64,000 bases of DNA. Origin: Cellulomonas palmilytica (GTDB lineage: Bacteria > Actinomycetota > Actinomycetes > Actinomycetales > Cellulomonadaceae). Shown here piece by piece: positions 26,861 to 40,949 of this stretch (positions are counted from its first letter, which is position 1; each line of letters opens with the position of its first letter). Both the position numbers and the translations under genes were made by a program. The DNA is taken from assembly GCF_021590045.1 (NCBI RefSeq), contig NZ_CP062221.1, positions 2,480,001 through 2,544,000 of the forward strand, read 5' to 3'. Below the pieces are notes generated by a model that worked only from the letters and a program-made list of their open reading frames with translations, was not told the origin of the DNA and ran no database searches.

Positions 26861-26918
26861 GTGCGTCCCGCGGCGGACGCCGCGCGTCAGCGGGCGCCGC
26901 TCGTGGCAGGGTGACCGC

Positions 26919-27752
26919 GTGACGCGTGCGCAGGAGGTCGCCACGAGGCTGCGGGCGGCGGGGTGCGTGTTCGCCGAGGACGAGGCCGCGCTCCTGCTCG
27001 GTCACGCGCGCGAGACCGGCGCCGACGAGCGCGAGCTCGACGCGCTCGTCGCGCGGCGGTGCGCGGGCGAGCCGCTCGAGCTCGTCGTCGGGTGGGCGGC
27101 GTTCGCGGGGCTGCGGGTGACGGTCGCGCCGGGCGTGTTCGTTCCGCGGCGTCGCACCGAGCTGCTCGTGGCGGTCGTGGACGGCCTCCTGCAGGCCCGG
27201 GGCGTGCAGGGCGGGCCGCCCGTGGTCGTGGACCTGTGCTGCGGGACGGGCGCGCTGGCGGCGGCGGTGCAGGCACGGTGGCCGCACGCGGACGTGCACG
27301 CGGCGGACGTCGACCCGGCCGCGGTCGCGTGCGCGCGCCGCAACGTGCGCACCGTCCACGAGGGGGACCTGTTCGCGGCGCTCCCGGAGGCGCTGCGCGG
27401 GTCCGTCGACGTGCTCGTCGCGAACGCACCGTACGTCCCGTCGCACGCGGTGGCGACGATGCCGAGCGAGGCGCGCGACCACGAGGCACTGGTCGCGCTC
27501 GACGGGGGCGCCGACGGGCTCGACCTGCACCGCCGGATCGCGGCGGACGTCGGCGCGTGGCTCGTGCCCGGCGGTCACGTCGTGGTCGAGACGAGCCCGC
27601 GCCAGGCCGCGACGAGCGCGCGGCTGCTGCGCGACCGGGGCCTCGTGGTCCGCACCGTGCGCGACGACGAGCGCGACGGGACGGCGGTCGTCGGGCGCCG
27701 CGTGAGCCACGTCGCACGGACGCTCGGCAGGTCCGCGGCGACCAGGCGGTAG
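26919..27752 (+). CDS. PrmC-like N5-glutamine methyltransferase, substrate unknown
   Basis: A 277-residue SAM-dependent methyltransferase of the HemK/PrmC kind. N-terminal helical domain to about residue 75; SAM motif VVVDLCCGTGALAAAV near 102-117; Asp in ADVDPAAV near 130; catalytic-loop motif NAPYVP near 170. Release-factor methyltransferase PrmC has Asn-Pro-Pro-Tyr here; Asn-Ala-Pro-Tyr marks a sister group whose substrate is not established. The true prmC usually sits near prfA, which is not in the window. GTG 26919 has CAGGGT 6 nt upstream, so it may be leaderless. Ends 18 nt before the pyr leader hairpin. Confidence 0.85.
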   Translation: MTRAQEVATRLRAAGCVFAEDEAALLLGHARETGADERELDALVARRCAGEPLELVVGWAAFAGLRVTVAPGVFVPRRRTELLVAVVDGLLQARGVQGGPPVVVDLCCGTGALAAAVQARWPHADVHAADVDPAAVACARRNVRTVHEGDLFAALPEALRGSVDVLVANAPYVPSHAVATMPSEARDHEALVALDGGADGLDLHRRIAADVGAWLVPGGHVVVETSPRQAATSARLLRDRGLVVRTVRDDERDGTAVVGRRVSHVARTLGRSAATRR

Positions 27753-27770
27753 GGTGACGAGGACCGCTGA

Positions 27771-29528
<1,758 letters not shown>

Positions 29529-29532
<4 letters not shown>

Positions 29533-30845
29533 CCACGTACCTGCTGCGCGACGTCTCCCCGCTGGGCGGGGACCGCACGGACGTCCTGCTCGCCGACGGC
29601 GTCGTGGCGCAGATCGGCGACGGGCTGGAGGCGCCGCAGGACGCGGTCGTCGTCGACGCCGCGGGCCTGGTGGCGCTGCCCGGTCTCGTCGACCTGCACA
29701 CCCACCTGCGCGAGCCGGGGCGGGAGGACGCCGAGACCATCGCGACGGGCACGCGCGCCGCGGCCGTCGGCGGGTTCACCGCGGTGCACGCCATGGCGAA
29801 CACGTCGCCGACGCAGGACACCGCGGGCGTCGTCGAGCAGGTGTGGCACCTCGGGCGCCGCGCGGGCTGGGTCGACGTGTTCCCCGTCGGCGCTGTCACC
29901 GTCGGCCTCGAGGGCGAGCGGCTCGCCGAGCTCGGCGCGATGGCCGACTCGGCCGCGCGCGTGCGCGTGTTCTCCGACGACGGCAAGTGCGTGCACGACC
30001 CGGTGGTCATGCGCCGCGCGCTCGAGTACGTCAAGGCGTTCGACGGCGTCGTCGCGCAGCACGCGCAGGAGCCGCGACTGACGGCCGGCTCGCAGATGCA
30101 CGAGGGCGTCGTCTCGGCCGAGCTCGGGCTCGCGGGCTGGCCCGCGGTCGCCGAGGAGGCGATCATCGCGCGCGACGTGCTGCTCGCCGAGCACGTGGGC
30201 TCGCGGCTGCACGTGTGCCACCTGTCGACCGCCGGCTCGGTCGAGATCGTGCGCTGGGCCAAGTCGCGGGGCATCGACGTCACGGCCGAGGTCACGCCGC
30301 ACCACCTGGTGCTGACCGACGAGCTCGCGCGCGGGTACGACCCGATCTACAAGGTCAACCCGCCGCTGCGCACGCAGGCGGACGTCGAGGCGGTGCGCGA
30401 GGGCCTCGCGGACGGCACGATCGACATCGTCGCGACCGACCACGCGCCGCACCCGCGCGAGGACAAGGACTGCGAGTGGGCCGCGGCCGCGTTCGGCATG
30501 ACCGGCCTGGAGACCGCGCTGTCCGTCGTGCAGGAGACGATGGTCGACACCGGCCGCATGACATGGGCGGACGTGGCGCGGGTCCTGTCGACCGCTCCCG
30601 CGCGCATCGGGCGCGTCGACGACCGGCACGGCCGACCGATCGCGGTCGGCGAGCCGGCGAACCTCACGCTCGTCGACCCGGCCGCGCGGCGCGTCGTGCG
30701 CCCCGAGGCGCAGGCCACCAAGTCGGTGAACTCCCCGTTCCGCGGGCGTGAGCTGCCGGGCGTGGTCGTCGCGACGTTCCTGCGCGGTCGGGCGACCGTG
30801 CTCGACGGCGTGCCGCGCGACGACGACGCGGCGGTGGCGCGGTGA
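29529..30845 (+). CDS. pyrC: Dihydroorotase
   Basis: Cyclises N-carbamoyl-aspartate to dihydroorotate. 438 residues, class I (PyrC of the PyrB-associated type). Zinc ligands [10 protein letters not shown] (near 54-63), the third His in VAQHAQE, a His in HVCHLSTAG and the catalytic Asp in ATDHAPH are all present, so this is an active enzyme and not a PyrC-like pseudo-enzyme. GTG 29529 overlaps the pyrB stop. The next gene, of unknown function, overlaps it by 4 nt. Confidence 0.98.
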
Positions 30846-31390
30846 GCCCGCGCCAGTCCGTCACGGCAGTCGTCCTCCTCGTCGTCGTGGTGCTCGTCTG
30901 GTGGGGGATGCGCGCCGGCTGGGAGCACCGACGACGACGCACGCAGGACGTGGTGCCCACGATCCCCGCGGTGCGCGACGACCTCGGGGCGCTGCTCGCC
31001 GGGCCGTTCGAGGCGGTCTACGTCTCGACGACGCTCGCGGGCGACTGGCTCGAGCGCGTCGTGGCGAACGACCTCGGTGTGCGCAGCCGGGCCGAGGTCA
31101 GCGTGCACGCGACCGGGGTGCTCGTGCGGCGCACCGGGGCGCACGACGTGTTCGTCCCGCGCGAGTCGTTGCGCGGTGCCGGGCGCGCGTCCGGGATCGC
31201 CGGCAAGGTCGTCGGTCGCGACGGCCTCGTCGTGGTGAGCTGGCTGCCGCCCGGCGCGCCCGACGACCGCGGCCTCGACACCGGACTGCTGCCGCGCCAC
31301 GCGGCCGACCGCGACGCCCTGCTGGCCGCGGTCGCCGCCCTCGAGACCCAGAACCCCGCCGCGCCGAGCGGCAACCAGGAGACGCCATGA
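30842..31390 (+). CDS. Unknown membrane protein inside the pyr operon
   Basis: A 182-residue protein: one N-terminal transmembrane helix (residues about 6-24) and then a soluble domain of about 130 residues. The domain has alternating beta-type sequence ([34 protein letters not shown]), possibly PH-like. No catalytic motif is visible. GTG 30842 overlaps pyrC by 4 nt and its end overlaps carA by 4 nt, so it is translated as part of the operon and will be under PyrR control. A gene in this position is seen in many actinobacteria, to my knowledge without an assigned role. It could anchor or regulate the pathway enzymes (speculation). Confidence 0.75.
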   Translation: MSPRQSVTAVVLLVVVVLVWWGMRAGWEHRRRRTQDVVPTIPAVRDDLGALLAGPFEAVYVSTTLAGDWLERVVANDLGVRSRAEVSVHATGVLVRRTGAHDVFVPRESLRGAGRASGIAGKVVGRDGLVVVSWLPPGAPDDRGLDTGLLPRHAADRDALLAAVAALETQNPAAPSGNQETP

Positions 31391-32600
31391 CCGAGACCAC
31401 CACCCCCACGCCGACCACCGCCGCCACGGGCGTCCGTGTCCCGGCGCGCCTCGTCCTCGAGGACGGCCGCAGCTTCGCGGGCCACGCGTTCGGCGCCCGC
31501 GGCACGACGCTGGGCGAGATCGTCTTCAACACCGGCATGACCGGCTACCAGGAGACGCTGACCGACCCGAGCTACCACCGCCAGATCGTCGTGATGACCG
31601 CGCCGCACATCGGCAACACCGGCGTCAACGACGAGGACCCCGAGTCGGGGCGCATCTGGGTGGCCGGGTACGTCGTGCGGGACCCCGCGCGGGTGCCGTC
31701 GAACTGGCGCTCGCGCCGGTCGCTGGACGACGAGCTCGCGGCGCAGGGCGTCGTGGGCATCTCTGGCCTGGACACGCGTGCCCTCACGCGCCACCTGCGG
31801 GAGCGGGGCGTCATGCGCGCCGGGATCTTCTCGGGTGACGCGCTGGGCGACAAGACCGACTCGGAGCTGCTCGAGGAGGTCCTGACCGCGCCCGCGATGG
31901 TGGGCGCCGACCTCGCGGGCGAGGTCACGACGAGCGAGCCCTACGTGGTCGACGCGCTCGACGAGGACGGCTCGCCGCTCGCGCAGCCGCGTGCGGTCGT
32001 CGCCGCGGTCGACCTCGGCATCAAGGCCATGACGCCGCAGCGCATGGCGGAGCGCGGCATCCGCGTCCACGTGCTGCCCTCGACGTCGACGATCGAGGAC
32101 GTCCTCGCGGTCGAGCCCGACGGCGTGTTCTTCTCCAACGGCCCGGGTGACCCCGGCGCCGCGACGCACGAGATCGAGCTGCTGCGCGACGTGCTCGACC
32201 GCCGGATCCCGTTCTTCGGCATCTGCTACGGCAACCAGCTGCTGGGCCGTGCGCTCGGGTTCGGCACGTACAAGCTGGGCTACGGCCACCGCGGCGTGAA
32301 CCAGCCGGTCGTCGACCGCGCCACGGGCAAGGTCGAGATCACCGCGCACAACCACGGCTTCGCGGTCGACGCGCCGCTCGACGGCGAGACCGTCGCGCCG
32401 CACGACGGCGGTCGGTACGGGCGCGTCGTCGTGTCGCACGTCGACCTCAACGACGACGTGGTCGAGGGTCTGCGGGCGCTCGACCTGCCGGCGTTCTCGG
32501 TGCAGTACCACCCCGAGGCCGCGGCCGGCCCGCACGACGCCGCGTACCTGTTCGACCGCTTCCTCGACCTCATGCACTCGACCACGAAGGGCGCCGCCTG

Positions 32601-32601
<1 letters not shown>
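31387..32601 (+). CDS. carA: Carbamoyl-phosphate synthase, small (glutaminase) subunit
   Basis: Hydrolyses glutamine and channels ammonia to CarB. 404 residues. The N-terminal CarA domain carries [17 protein letters not shown] near 45 and [11 protein letters not shown]. The C-terminal class I glutaminase has its Cys nucleophile in [14 protein letters not shown] (near 280) and the His-Glu pair in [10 protein letters not shown] near 376. GICYGNQ rather than GICLGHQ is the form usual in actinobacteria. ATG 31387 follows CAGGAGA. Stop and carB start share one base (TGATG). Confidence 0.98.
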
Positions 32602-35923
<3,322 letters not shown>

Positions 35924-35927
<4 letters not shown>

Positions 35928-36799
35928 GCGCGACGGGGGAGCGGGCGCCCTTCGGGGCTCGGCTCGCGGACGCGATGGCCGCGCACGGTCCGCTGTGCGT
36001 CGGCATCGACCCGCACGCGAGCCTGCTCGACGCGTGGGGCCTGCCCGACGACGCCGAGGGGCTGCGCCGGTTCGCGCTGACCGTCATGGAGGCCGTGGGC
36101 GGCCGCGTGGCGGCGGTCAAGCCGCAGGCGGCGTTCTTCGAGCGCCACGGCTCGCGCGGGCTCGCGGTGCTCGAGGAGGTCGTCGCGGCGGGGCGCGAGA
36201 CGGGCACGCTCGTCGTCGTCGACGCCAAGCGCGGGGACATCGGCTCGACCATGGGCGCGTACGCGGACGCGTTCCTGCGCGACGGCTCGCCGCTGGCGGG
36301 CGACGCGCTCACGGTCTCGCCGTTCCTCGGGTTCGGCTCGCTCGCGCCCGCGGTGGACCTGGCGCTCGCCACGGGGCGCGGCCTGTTCGTGCTGTGCCTC
36401 ACGTCGAACCCCGAGGGGCGCGACGTGCAGCACGCGGTGGCGCCGGACCCGGCGACGGGTGCACCGCGGTCCGTGGCGGCCGCGGTGGCCGCGCAGGCCG
36501 CCGCGCTCAACCAGGGAGCGCAGCCCCTCGGGTCGATCGGCCTCGTGGTCGGCGCGACCGTCGGCGACGCCGCGCAGGTCACCGGCACCGACCTGCTGGC
36601 CGTCAACGGCCCGTTCCTCGCGCCGGGCGTGGGCGCGCAGGGCGCCGGTCCCGACGAGCTGCGCGCGGTGTTCGGTGACGCGCGCGGACGCGTGCTGGCG
36701 TCCTCCTCGCGCGGCGTGCTGCGTGCCGGGCCCGACGTGGCGGCCCTGCGGGACGCCGCCCTGACGGCCGCTCAGGAGGCCGCGACGGCGTTGAGCTGA
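35924..36799 (+). CDS. pyrF: Orotidine 5'-phosphate decarboxylase, type 2
   Basis: Decarboxylates OMP to UMP, the last step of the pathway. 291 residues, the longer type 2 form found in actinobacteria. Signatures: [17 protein letters not shown] near 20-36, [12 protein letters not shown], the catalytic [13 protein letters not shown] near 98-110, and the C-terminal phosphate-binding [17 protein letters not shown] and [12 protein letters not shown] 35924 overlaps the carB stop by 4 nt. Last gene of the pyr operon; pyrD and pyrE are not in the window. A hairpin follows at 36830. Confidence 0.97.
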
Positions 36800-36829
36800 C
36801 CCGACCGGAGGGGGAGCCGAACCACTCGG

Positions 36830-36868
36830 CGAGCGGGGTGCGTCCGCGGGGGCCGCGCACCTCGCTCG
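36830..36868 (+). terminator. Hairpin ending the pyr operon
   Basis: Arms 36830-36842 (CGAGCGGGGTGCG) and 36856-36868 pair over 13 bp with one mismatch around a 13-nt GC-rich loop, 30 nt after the pyrF stop. Confidence 0.6.
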
Positions 36869-36931
36869 TCGTCGTGCCCGGCGCGGGCCGTTCCCGCAGG
36901 TCGCGGGTCCGTCTTGTCGGGCGTGTTCACA

Positions 36932-36960
36932 TTGCCGACCCCTGAGGCGGTCGCTAGGTT
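36932..36960 (+). promoter_or_regulatory. Promoter of mihF
   Basis: TTGCCG at 36932-36937 and TAGGTT at 36955-36960 are separated by 17 nt, a good vegetative-type pair. It would give a leader of about 110 nt before mihF. Confidence 0.6.
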
Positions 36961-36970
36961 CACAGGTGCG

Positions 36971-37021
36971 GCCCGCGATCACGCGGGCGCCGGTCCGGTC
37001 AGGGGGCGGGCTCAACGCCCC
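36971..37021 (+). promoter_or_regulatory. Two hairpins in the mihF leader
   Basis: GCCCGCG/CGCGGGC (36971-36988, loop ATCA) is followed by GGGGCG/CGCCCC (37003-37021, 7-nt loop). The ribosome site GAGAAGG comes about 45 nt later. They may stabilise the message or regulate it; nothing decides between these. Confidence 0.45.
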
Positions 37022-37079
37022 ACGTCCGCTCCGTTCAGGCAGCTGGGCTGGTGAAGCTCTGGATGAGAAGGTGACGCGC

Positions 37080-37391
37080 GTGGCACTCCCTCCGCTGACT
37101 CCCGAACAGCGCGCTGCAGCGCTGCAGAAGGCCGCCGCTGCCCGGCAGGCCCGTGCCGAGGTGAAGAACCGCCTCAAGTACTCCCAGGGCAGCCTCTCCG
37201 AGGTCATCGCCCAGGGTCAGCAGGACGAGACGATCGGCAAGCTCAAGGTCGTGTCCCTGCTCGAGTCCCTCCCGGGCGTGGGGAAGGTCAAGGCCCGGGC
37301 GATCATGTCCGACATCGGCATCTCCGAGACGCGCCGCGTGCGCGGGCTCGGCCCGCACCAGGTCGACGAGCTCGTCAAGAGGTTCGGCTGA
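37080..37391 (+). CDS. mihF: Integration host factor, actinobacterial type
   Basis: Small nucleoid-associated DNA-binding protein of 103 residues, unrelated in sequence to enterobacterial IHF. N-terminal helices ALPPLTPEQRAAALQKAAAARQ are followed by RAEVKNRLKY and the helix-two-turn-helix DNA-binding core LESLPGVGKVKARAIMSDIGI (residues about 60-81) and RRVRGLGPHQVDEL. The start GTG 37080 gives the standard N-terminus and has GAGAAGG about 9 nt before it; the frame is open to 36966, but those residues do not belong to the family. Neighbours gmk and rpoZ are the usual ones. Confidence 0.95.
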   Translation: MALPPLTPEQRAAALQKAAAARQARAEVKNRLKYSQGSLSEVIAQGQQDETIGKLKVVSLLESLPGVGKVKARAIMSDIGISETRRVRGLGPHQVDELVKRFG

Positions 37392-37480
37392 GGTAGGGTC
37401 GCGCTGCGTCGTCGGACGTCCGTCAGCGGGCGGTCCGGCGACGCAGCAGCGCATCCCCGAGCGAGGAGTTCTCAGCCGCC

Positions 37481-38050
37481 ATGACGACGACGCCTGCGCG
37501 GCTCACCGTGCTCGCGGGACCCACGGCGGTCGGCAAGGGGACGGTCTCGGCCGACGTCCGTGCGCGCTACCCGCAGGTGTGGCTGTCGGTGTCCGCGACG
37601 ACGCGTGCGCCGCGCCCCGGCGAGGTCGACGGGGTGCACTACCACTTCGTCTCCGCGCAGGAGTTCGACCGCATGGTCGCGGACGGCGAGCTCCTCGAGT
37701 GGGCCGTGGTGCACGGGCGCAACCGCTACGGCACGCCGCGCGGACCCGTCCAGGAGCGCCTCGCGGCGGGCGTGCCGACGCTGCTCGAGATCGACCTGCA
37801 GGGTGCGCGGCAGGTCCGCGAGACCATGCCGGACGCGCGTTTCGTCTTCCTCGCGCCGCCGTCGTTCGACGAGCTCGTGCGACGCCTCGTGGGCCGCGGC
37901 ACCGAGGACGCCGAGGAGCGTGAGCGCCGGCTGGCCACGGCGCGCGTCGAGCTCGCGGCGGAGCCGGAGTTCGACCACGTGATCGTCAACGACGACGTGA
38001 CCCGCGCCACGGACGAGCTGGTGCGCGTCATGGGCGTGGTCCCCGCGTGA
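37481..38050 (+). CDS. gmk: Guanylate kinase
   Basis: Phosphorylates GMP to GDP. 189 residues. P-loop [10 protein letters not shown] (residues 12-21), with Ala-Val in place of the usual Ser-Gly, common among actinobacterial enzymes. GMP-binding segment [22 protein letters not shown] (Ser, Arg, Tyr conserved) near 36-57; [10 protein letters not shown] near 105; lid Arg residues in [18 protein letters not shown] near 131-148. A TAGGGT hexamer at 37394 may be the -10 of a leadered promoter. Follows mihF by 89 nt. Confidence 0.97.
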   Translation: MTTTPARLTVLAGPTAVGKGTVSADVRARYPQVWLSVSATTRAPRPGEVDGVHYHFVSAQEFDRMVADGELLEWAVVHGRNRYGTPRGPVQERLAAGVPTLLEIDLQGARQVRETMPDARFVFLAPPSFDELVRRLVGRGTEDAEERERRLATARVELAAEPEFDHVIVNDDVTRATDELVRVMGVVPA

Positions 38051-38112
38051 CCCGCGGGTAGACTGCTCTCAGCTCGTCCCCTGATCCCACCCTCGAACTC
38101 GGGAGTTCCTCC

Positions 38113-38376
38113 GTGTCCGGAACCGTCGCCGCCCCCACGGGCATCACCGACCCGCCGATCGACCAGCTCCTCGAGCGTGCTGACTCGAAGTACGCGCTCG
38201 TGCTCTACTCGGCCAAGCGCGCGCGCCAGATCAACGCGTACTACTCGCAGCTCAACGAGGGCCTGCTGGAGTACGTCGGCCCGCTCGTCGAGACGCGTCC
38301 GCAGGAGAAGCCGCTGTCGATCGCGATGCGCGAGATCGACAAGGGTCTCCTGACGGTCGAGGCCACCGAGGGCTGA
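38113..38376 (+). CDS. rpoZ: RNA polymerase omega subunit
   Basis: Omega helps assembly and stability of RNA polymerase by holding the beta-prime C-terminus. 87 residues. Characteristic [19 protein letters not shown] at 15-33, [17 protein letters not shown] near 36-52 and the actinobacterial tail [19 protein letters not shown] 38113; the upstream leader has a TAGACT hexamer at 38059. Between gmk and coaBC as in most actinobacteria. Confidence 0.96.
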   Translation: MSGTVAAPTGITDPPIDQLLERADSKYALVLYSAKRARQINAYYSQLNEGLLEYVGPLVETRPQEKPLSIAMREIDKGLLTVEATEG

Positions 38377-38387
38377 GCCCCACGCCC

Positions 38388-39632
38388 GTGCGCGTCGTCC
38401 TGGGTGTCGCGGGCGGCATCGCCGCCTACAAGGCGGTCCTGCTGCTGCGCCTGCTGCGTGAGGCGGGCCACGAGGTGCGGGTCGTGCCGACGCGCGCGGC
38501 CCTCGAGTTCGTGGGGCGTCCCACGTGGGAGGCCCTGTCGGGCCGGCGCGTGACGACGGACGTGTTCGAGGACGTCGACGAGGTCGCGCACGTCGCGATC
38601 GGCCAGCACGCGGACCTCGTCGTCGTCGCACCCGCGACCGCGGACCTGCTCGCGCGGGCCGCGACGGGCCAGGCCGACGACCTGCTGACAGCGACGCTCC
38701 TGGTCACGCGCGCGCCGGTGCTGCTCGCGCCGGCGATGCACACCGAGATGTGGGAGCACCCCGCGACGGTCGCCAACGTCGCCACCCTGCGCTCGCGTGG
38801 CGTGCACGTGCTGGACCCCGCCTCCGGCCGGCTCACGGGCACCGACACGGGCCCGGGGCGGCTCCCGGAGCCCGAGGAGATCGCCGCGGCGGCCCTCGCG
38901 CTCGTCGCCGACGCGGGACGACCGGCCGCACCGGCACCCGCACCCACCGTTGCACCCGCGCGCCCCGCCGACCTCGCGGGACGGCACGTCGTCGTGTCCG
39001 CGGGCGGCACGCGCGAGCCCATCGACCCGGTGCGGTACCTCGGCAACCGCTCGTCCGGGAGGCAGGGCGTCGCACTCGCGCGAGCCGCTCTCGAGCGCGG
39101 TGCGCGTGTGACGCTCGTCGCGGCGAACCTGTCCGTCGCGCCGCCGGCGGGGGCCGAGGTCGTGACGGTCGAGACCGCGGCGCAGCTGCGCGACGCGGTG
39201 CGCACGTCCGCCAAGGACGCCGACGTCGTGGTGATGGCCGCGGCCGTCGCGGACTTCCGGCCGGTGAGCCCGGCAGACGCCAAGATCAAGAAGCGCGAGG
39301 GCACGGCGGCCCCCACGATCGAGCTGGTCGAGACCGTCGACGTGCTCGCCGAGCTCGCGCGCGACCGCGTCCGCCCTGGTCAGGTCGTCGTCGGCTTCGC
39401 CGCCGAGACCGGTGACGCGCAGGGGAGCGTGCTCGAGCACGGCCGCGCGAAGGCGCGGCGCAAGCGCGCCGACCTGCTGGCCGTCAACGCCGTGGGCGAC
39501 GGCCTCGGCTTCGGCACCGACGACAACGAGGTGACGATCCTCGACGCCGCGGGCGACCCCGTGGCGAGCGCGCGCGGCAGCAAGGACGACGTCGCGCACG
39601 CGCTGTGGGACGCCGTCCGCGCGCTGGGCTGA
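38388..39632 (+). CDS. coaBC: Bifunctional phosphopantothenoylcysteine decarboxylase / synthetase
   Basis: Two consecutive steps of coenzyme A synthesis. 414 residues. The N-terminal CoaC flavoprotein domain (1-180) has [12 protein letters not shown], the catalytic His in [13 protein letters not shown], and the substrate-clamp motif PAMHTEMW near 114. An Ala/Pro-rich linker (about 183-200) leads to the C-terminal CoaB domain with [28 protein letters not shown] and the KIKK motif near 300. GTG 38388 is 11 nt after rpoZ. Confidence 0.97.
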   Translation: MRVVLGVAGGIAAYKAVLLLRLLREAGHEVRVVPTRAALEFVGRPTWEALSGRRVTTDVFEDVDEVAHVAIGQHADLVVVAPATADLLARAATGQADDLLTATLLVTRAPVLLAPAMHTEMWEHPATVANVATLRSRGVHVLDPASGRLTGTDTGPGRLPEPEEIAAAALALVADAGRPAAPAPAPTVAPARPADLAGRHVVVSAGGTREPIDPVRYLGNRSSGRQGVALARAALERGARVTLVAANLSVAPPAGAEVVTVETAAQLRDAVRTSAKDADVVVMAAAVADFRPVSPADAKIKKREGTAAPTIELVETVDVLAELARDRVRPGQVVVGFAAETGDAQGSVLEHGRAKARRKRADLLAVNAVGDGLGFGTDDNEVTILDAAGDPVASARGSKDDVAHALWDAVRALG

Positions 39633-39657
39633 GCGCAGGACGCGTCCCGCACGCGAT

Positions 39658-39663
39658 TACGCT
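39658..39663 (+). promoter_or_regulatory. -10 hexamer TACGCT, leaderless metK
   Basis: TACGCT ends 6 nt before ATG 39670; no ribosome site in the 37-nt gap. Confidence 0.5.
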
Positions 39664-39669
39664 GGTCCC

Positions 39670-40872
39670 ATGACTGATCCCGCGATGCGCCTCTTCACGT
39701 CCGAGTCGGTGACGGAGGGGCATCCGGACAAGGTCTGCGACCAGATCTCGGACGCGATCCTGGACGCGATCCTGGAGCAGGACCCGGTCGCCCGGGTCGC
39801 GGTCGAGACCATGGTGACCACCGGCCTCGTGCACGTGGCCGGAGAGGTCACCACCGAGGCGTACGTCGAGATCCCGCAGATCATCCGGCAGGTCGTGCGC
39901 GGCATCGGCTACACGTCGTCGCACATCGGGTTCGACGGCGAGTCGTGCGGCGTGTCGGTCTCGATCGGGCAGCAGTCGCCCGACATCGCGATGGGCGTCG
40001 ACAAGTCCATCGAGGTCCGGCAGGACGCCGACGACCACGACGAGCTGGACCTGCAGGGTGCGGGCGACCAGGGCCTGATGTTCGGCTACGCGTCCGACGA
40101 CACGCCGTCGCTCATGCCGCTGCCGATCTGGCTCGCGCACCGCCTGTCCGAGCGGCTCGCGCGCGTCCGCAAGGAGGGGATCGTCCCCGGCCTGCGGCCC
40201 GACGGGAAGACGCAGGTGACGATCGGCTACGAGGGCGACCGCCCGGTCCGGCTCGACGCGCTCGTCCTGTCGACGCAGCACGAGCCCGACGTCCAGCTCG
40301 ACACGCACCTGCGCCCGGGGATCCTCGAGCACGTGATCCGCCCGGTGCTCGACCAGGTGGACCTCGACACCTCGTCGTACGACCTGTTCGTCAACCCGAC
40401 CGGCCAGTTCGTCGTCGGCGGTCCGCAGGGTGACGCCGGCCTCACGGGGCGCAAGATCATCGTCGACACGTACGGCGGCTGGGCGCGGCACGGCGGCGGC
40501 GCGTTCTCCGGCAAGGACCCGTCGAAGGTCGACCGGTCGGCGGCGTACGCGATGCGGTGGGTCGCCAAGAACGTCGTCGCGGCAGGGCTCGCGCGGCGGT
40601 GCGAGGTCCAGGTCGCGTACGCGATCGGCAAGGCGCACCCCGTGGGTCTGTACGTCGAGACGTTCGGCACGGGCGTCGTGGACGACGCGCGGCTCACCGA
40701 CGCGATCCGGCAGGTCTTCGACCTGCGGCCCGCGGCGATCATCCGCACGCTCGACCTCCAGCGGCCCATCTACCGCCGGACGGCGGCGTACGGGCACTTC
40801 GGCCGCGAGCTGCCGGACTTCACGTGGGAGCGCACGGACCGCGTCGACGACCTGCGCGCGGCCGTCGGCTGA
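39670..40872 (+). CDS. metK: S-adenosylmethionine synthase
   Basis: Makes SAM from methionine and ATP. 400 residues. ATP-binding [20 protein letters not shown] at residues 13-32, the [12 protein letters not shown] signature near 132-143 and the phosphate loop [19 protein letters not shown] near 277-295. All usual metal and phosphate ligands (His in GHPDK, Asp, Lys) are visible. Start ATG 39670, possibly leaderless. priA follows after 77 nt. Confidence 0.98.
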   Translation: MTDPAMRLFTSESVTEGHPDKVCDQISDAILDAILEQDPVARVAVETMVTTGLVHVAGEVTTEAYVEIPQIIRQVVRGIGYTSSHIGFDGESCGVSVSIGQQSPDIAMGVDKSIEVRQDADDHDELDLQGAGDQGLMFGYASDDTPSLMPLPIWLAHRLSERLARVRKEGIVPGLRPDGKTQVTIGYEGDRPVRLDALVLSTQHEPDVQLDTHLRPGILEHVIRPVLDQVDLDTSSYDLFVNPTGQFVVGGPQGDAGLTGRKIIVDTYGGWARHGGGAFSGKDPSKVDRSAAYAMRWVAKNVVAAGLARRCEVQVAYAIGKAHPVGLYVETFGTGVVDDARLTDAIRQVFDLRPAAIIRTLDLQRPIYRRTAAYGHFGRELPDFTWERTDRVDDLRAAVG

Positions 40873-40949
40873 CACCGCCCGTCGCCCGTGCGGCGGCCGT
40901 GGCCCCGAGGTGATGCCGCCGCGTGGGCCGCTGATGGTGAGATGAGCGC

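Noticed and set aside
36966..37079. N-terminal extension of the mIHF gene
   Set aside because: It would translate the leader hairpins and has no counterpart in the family.
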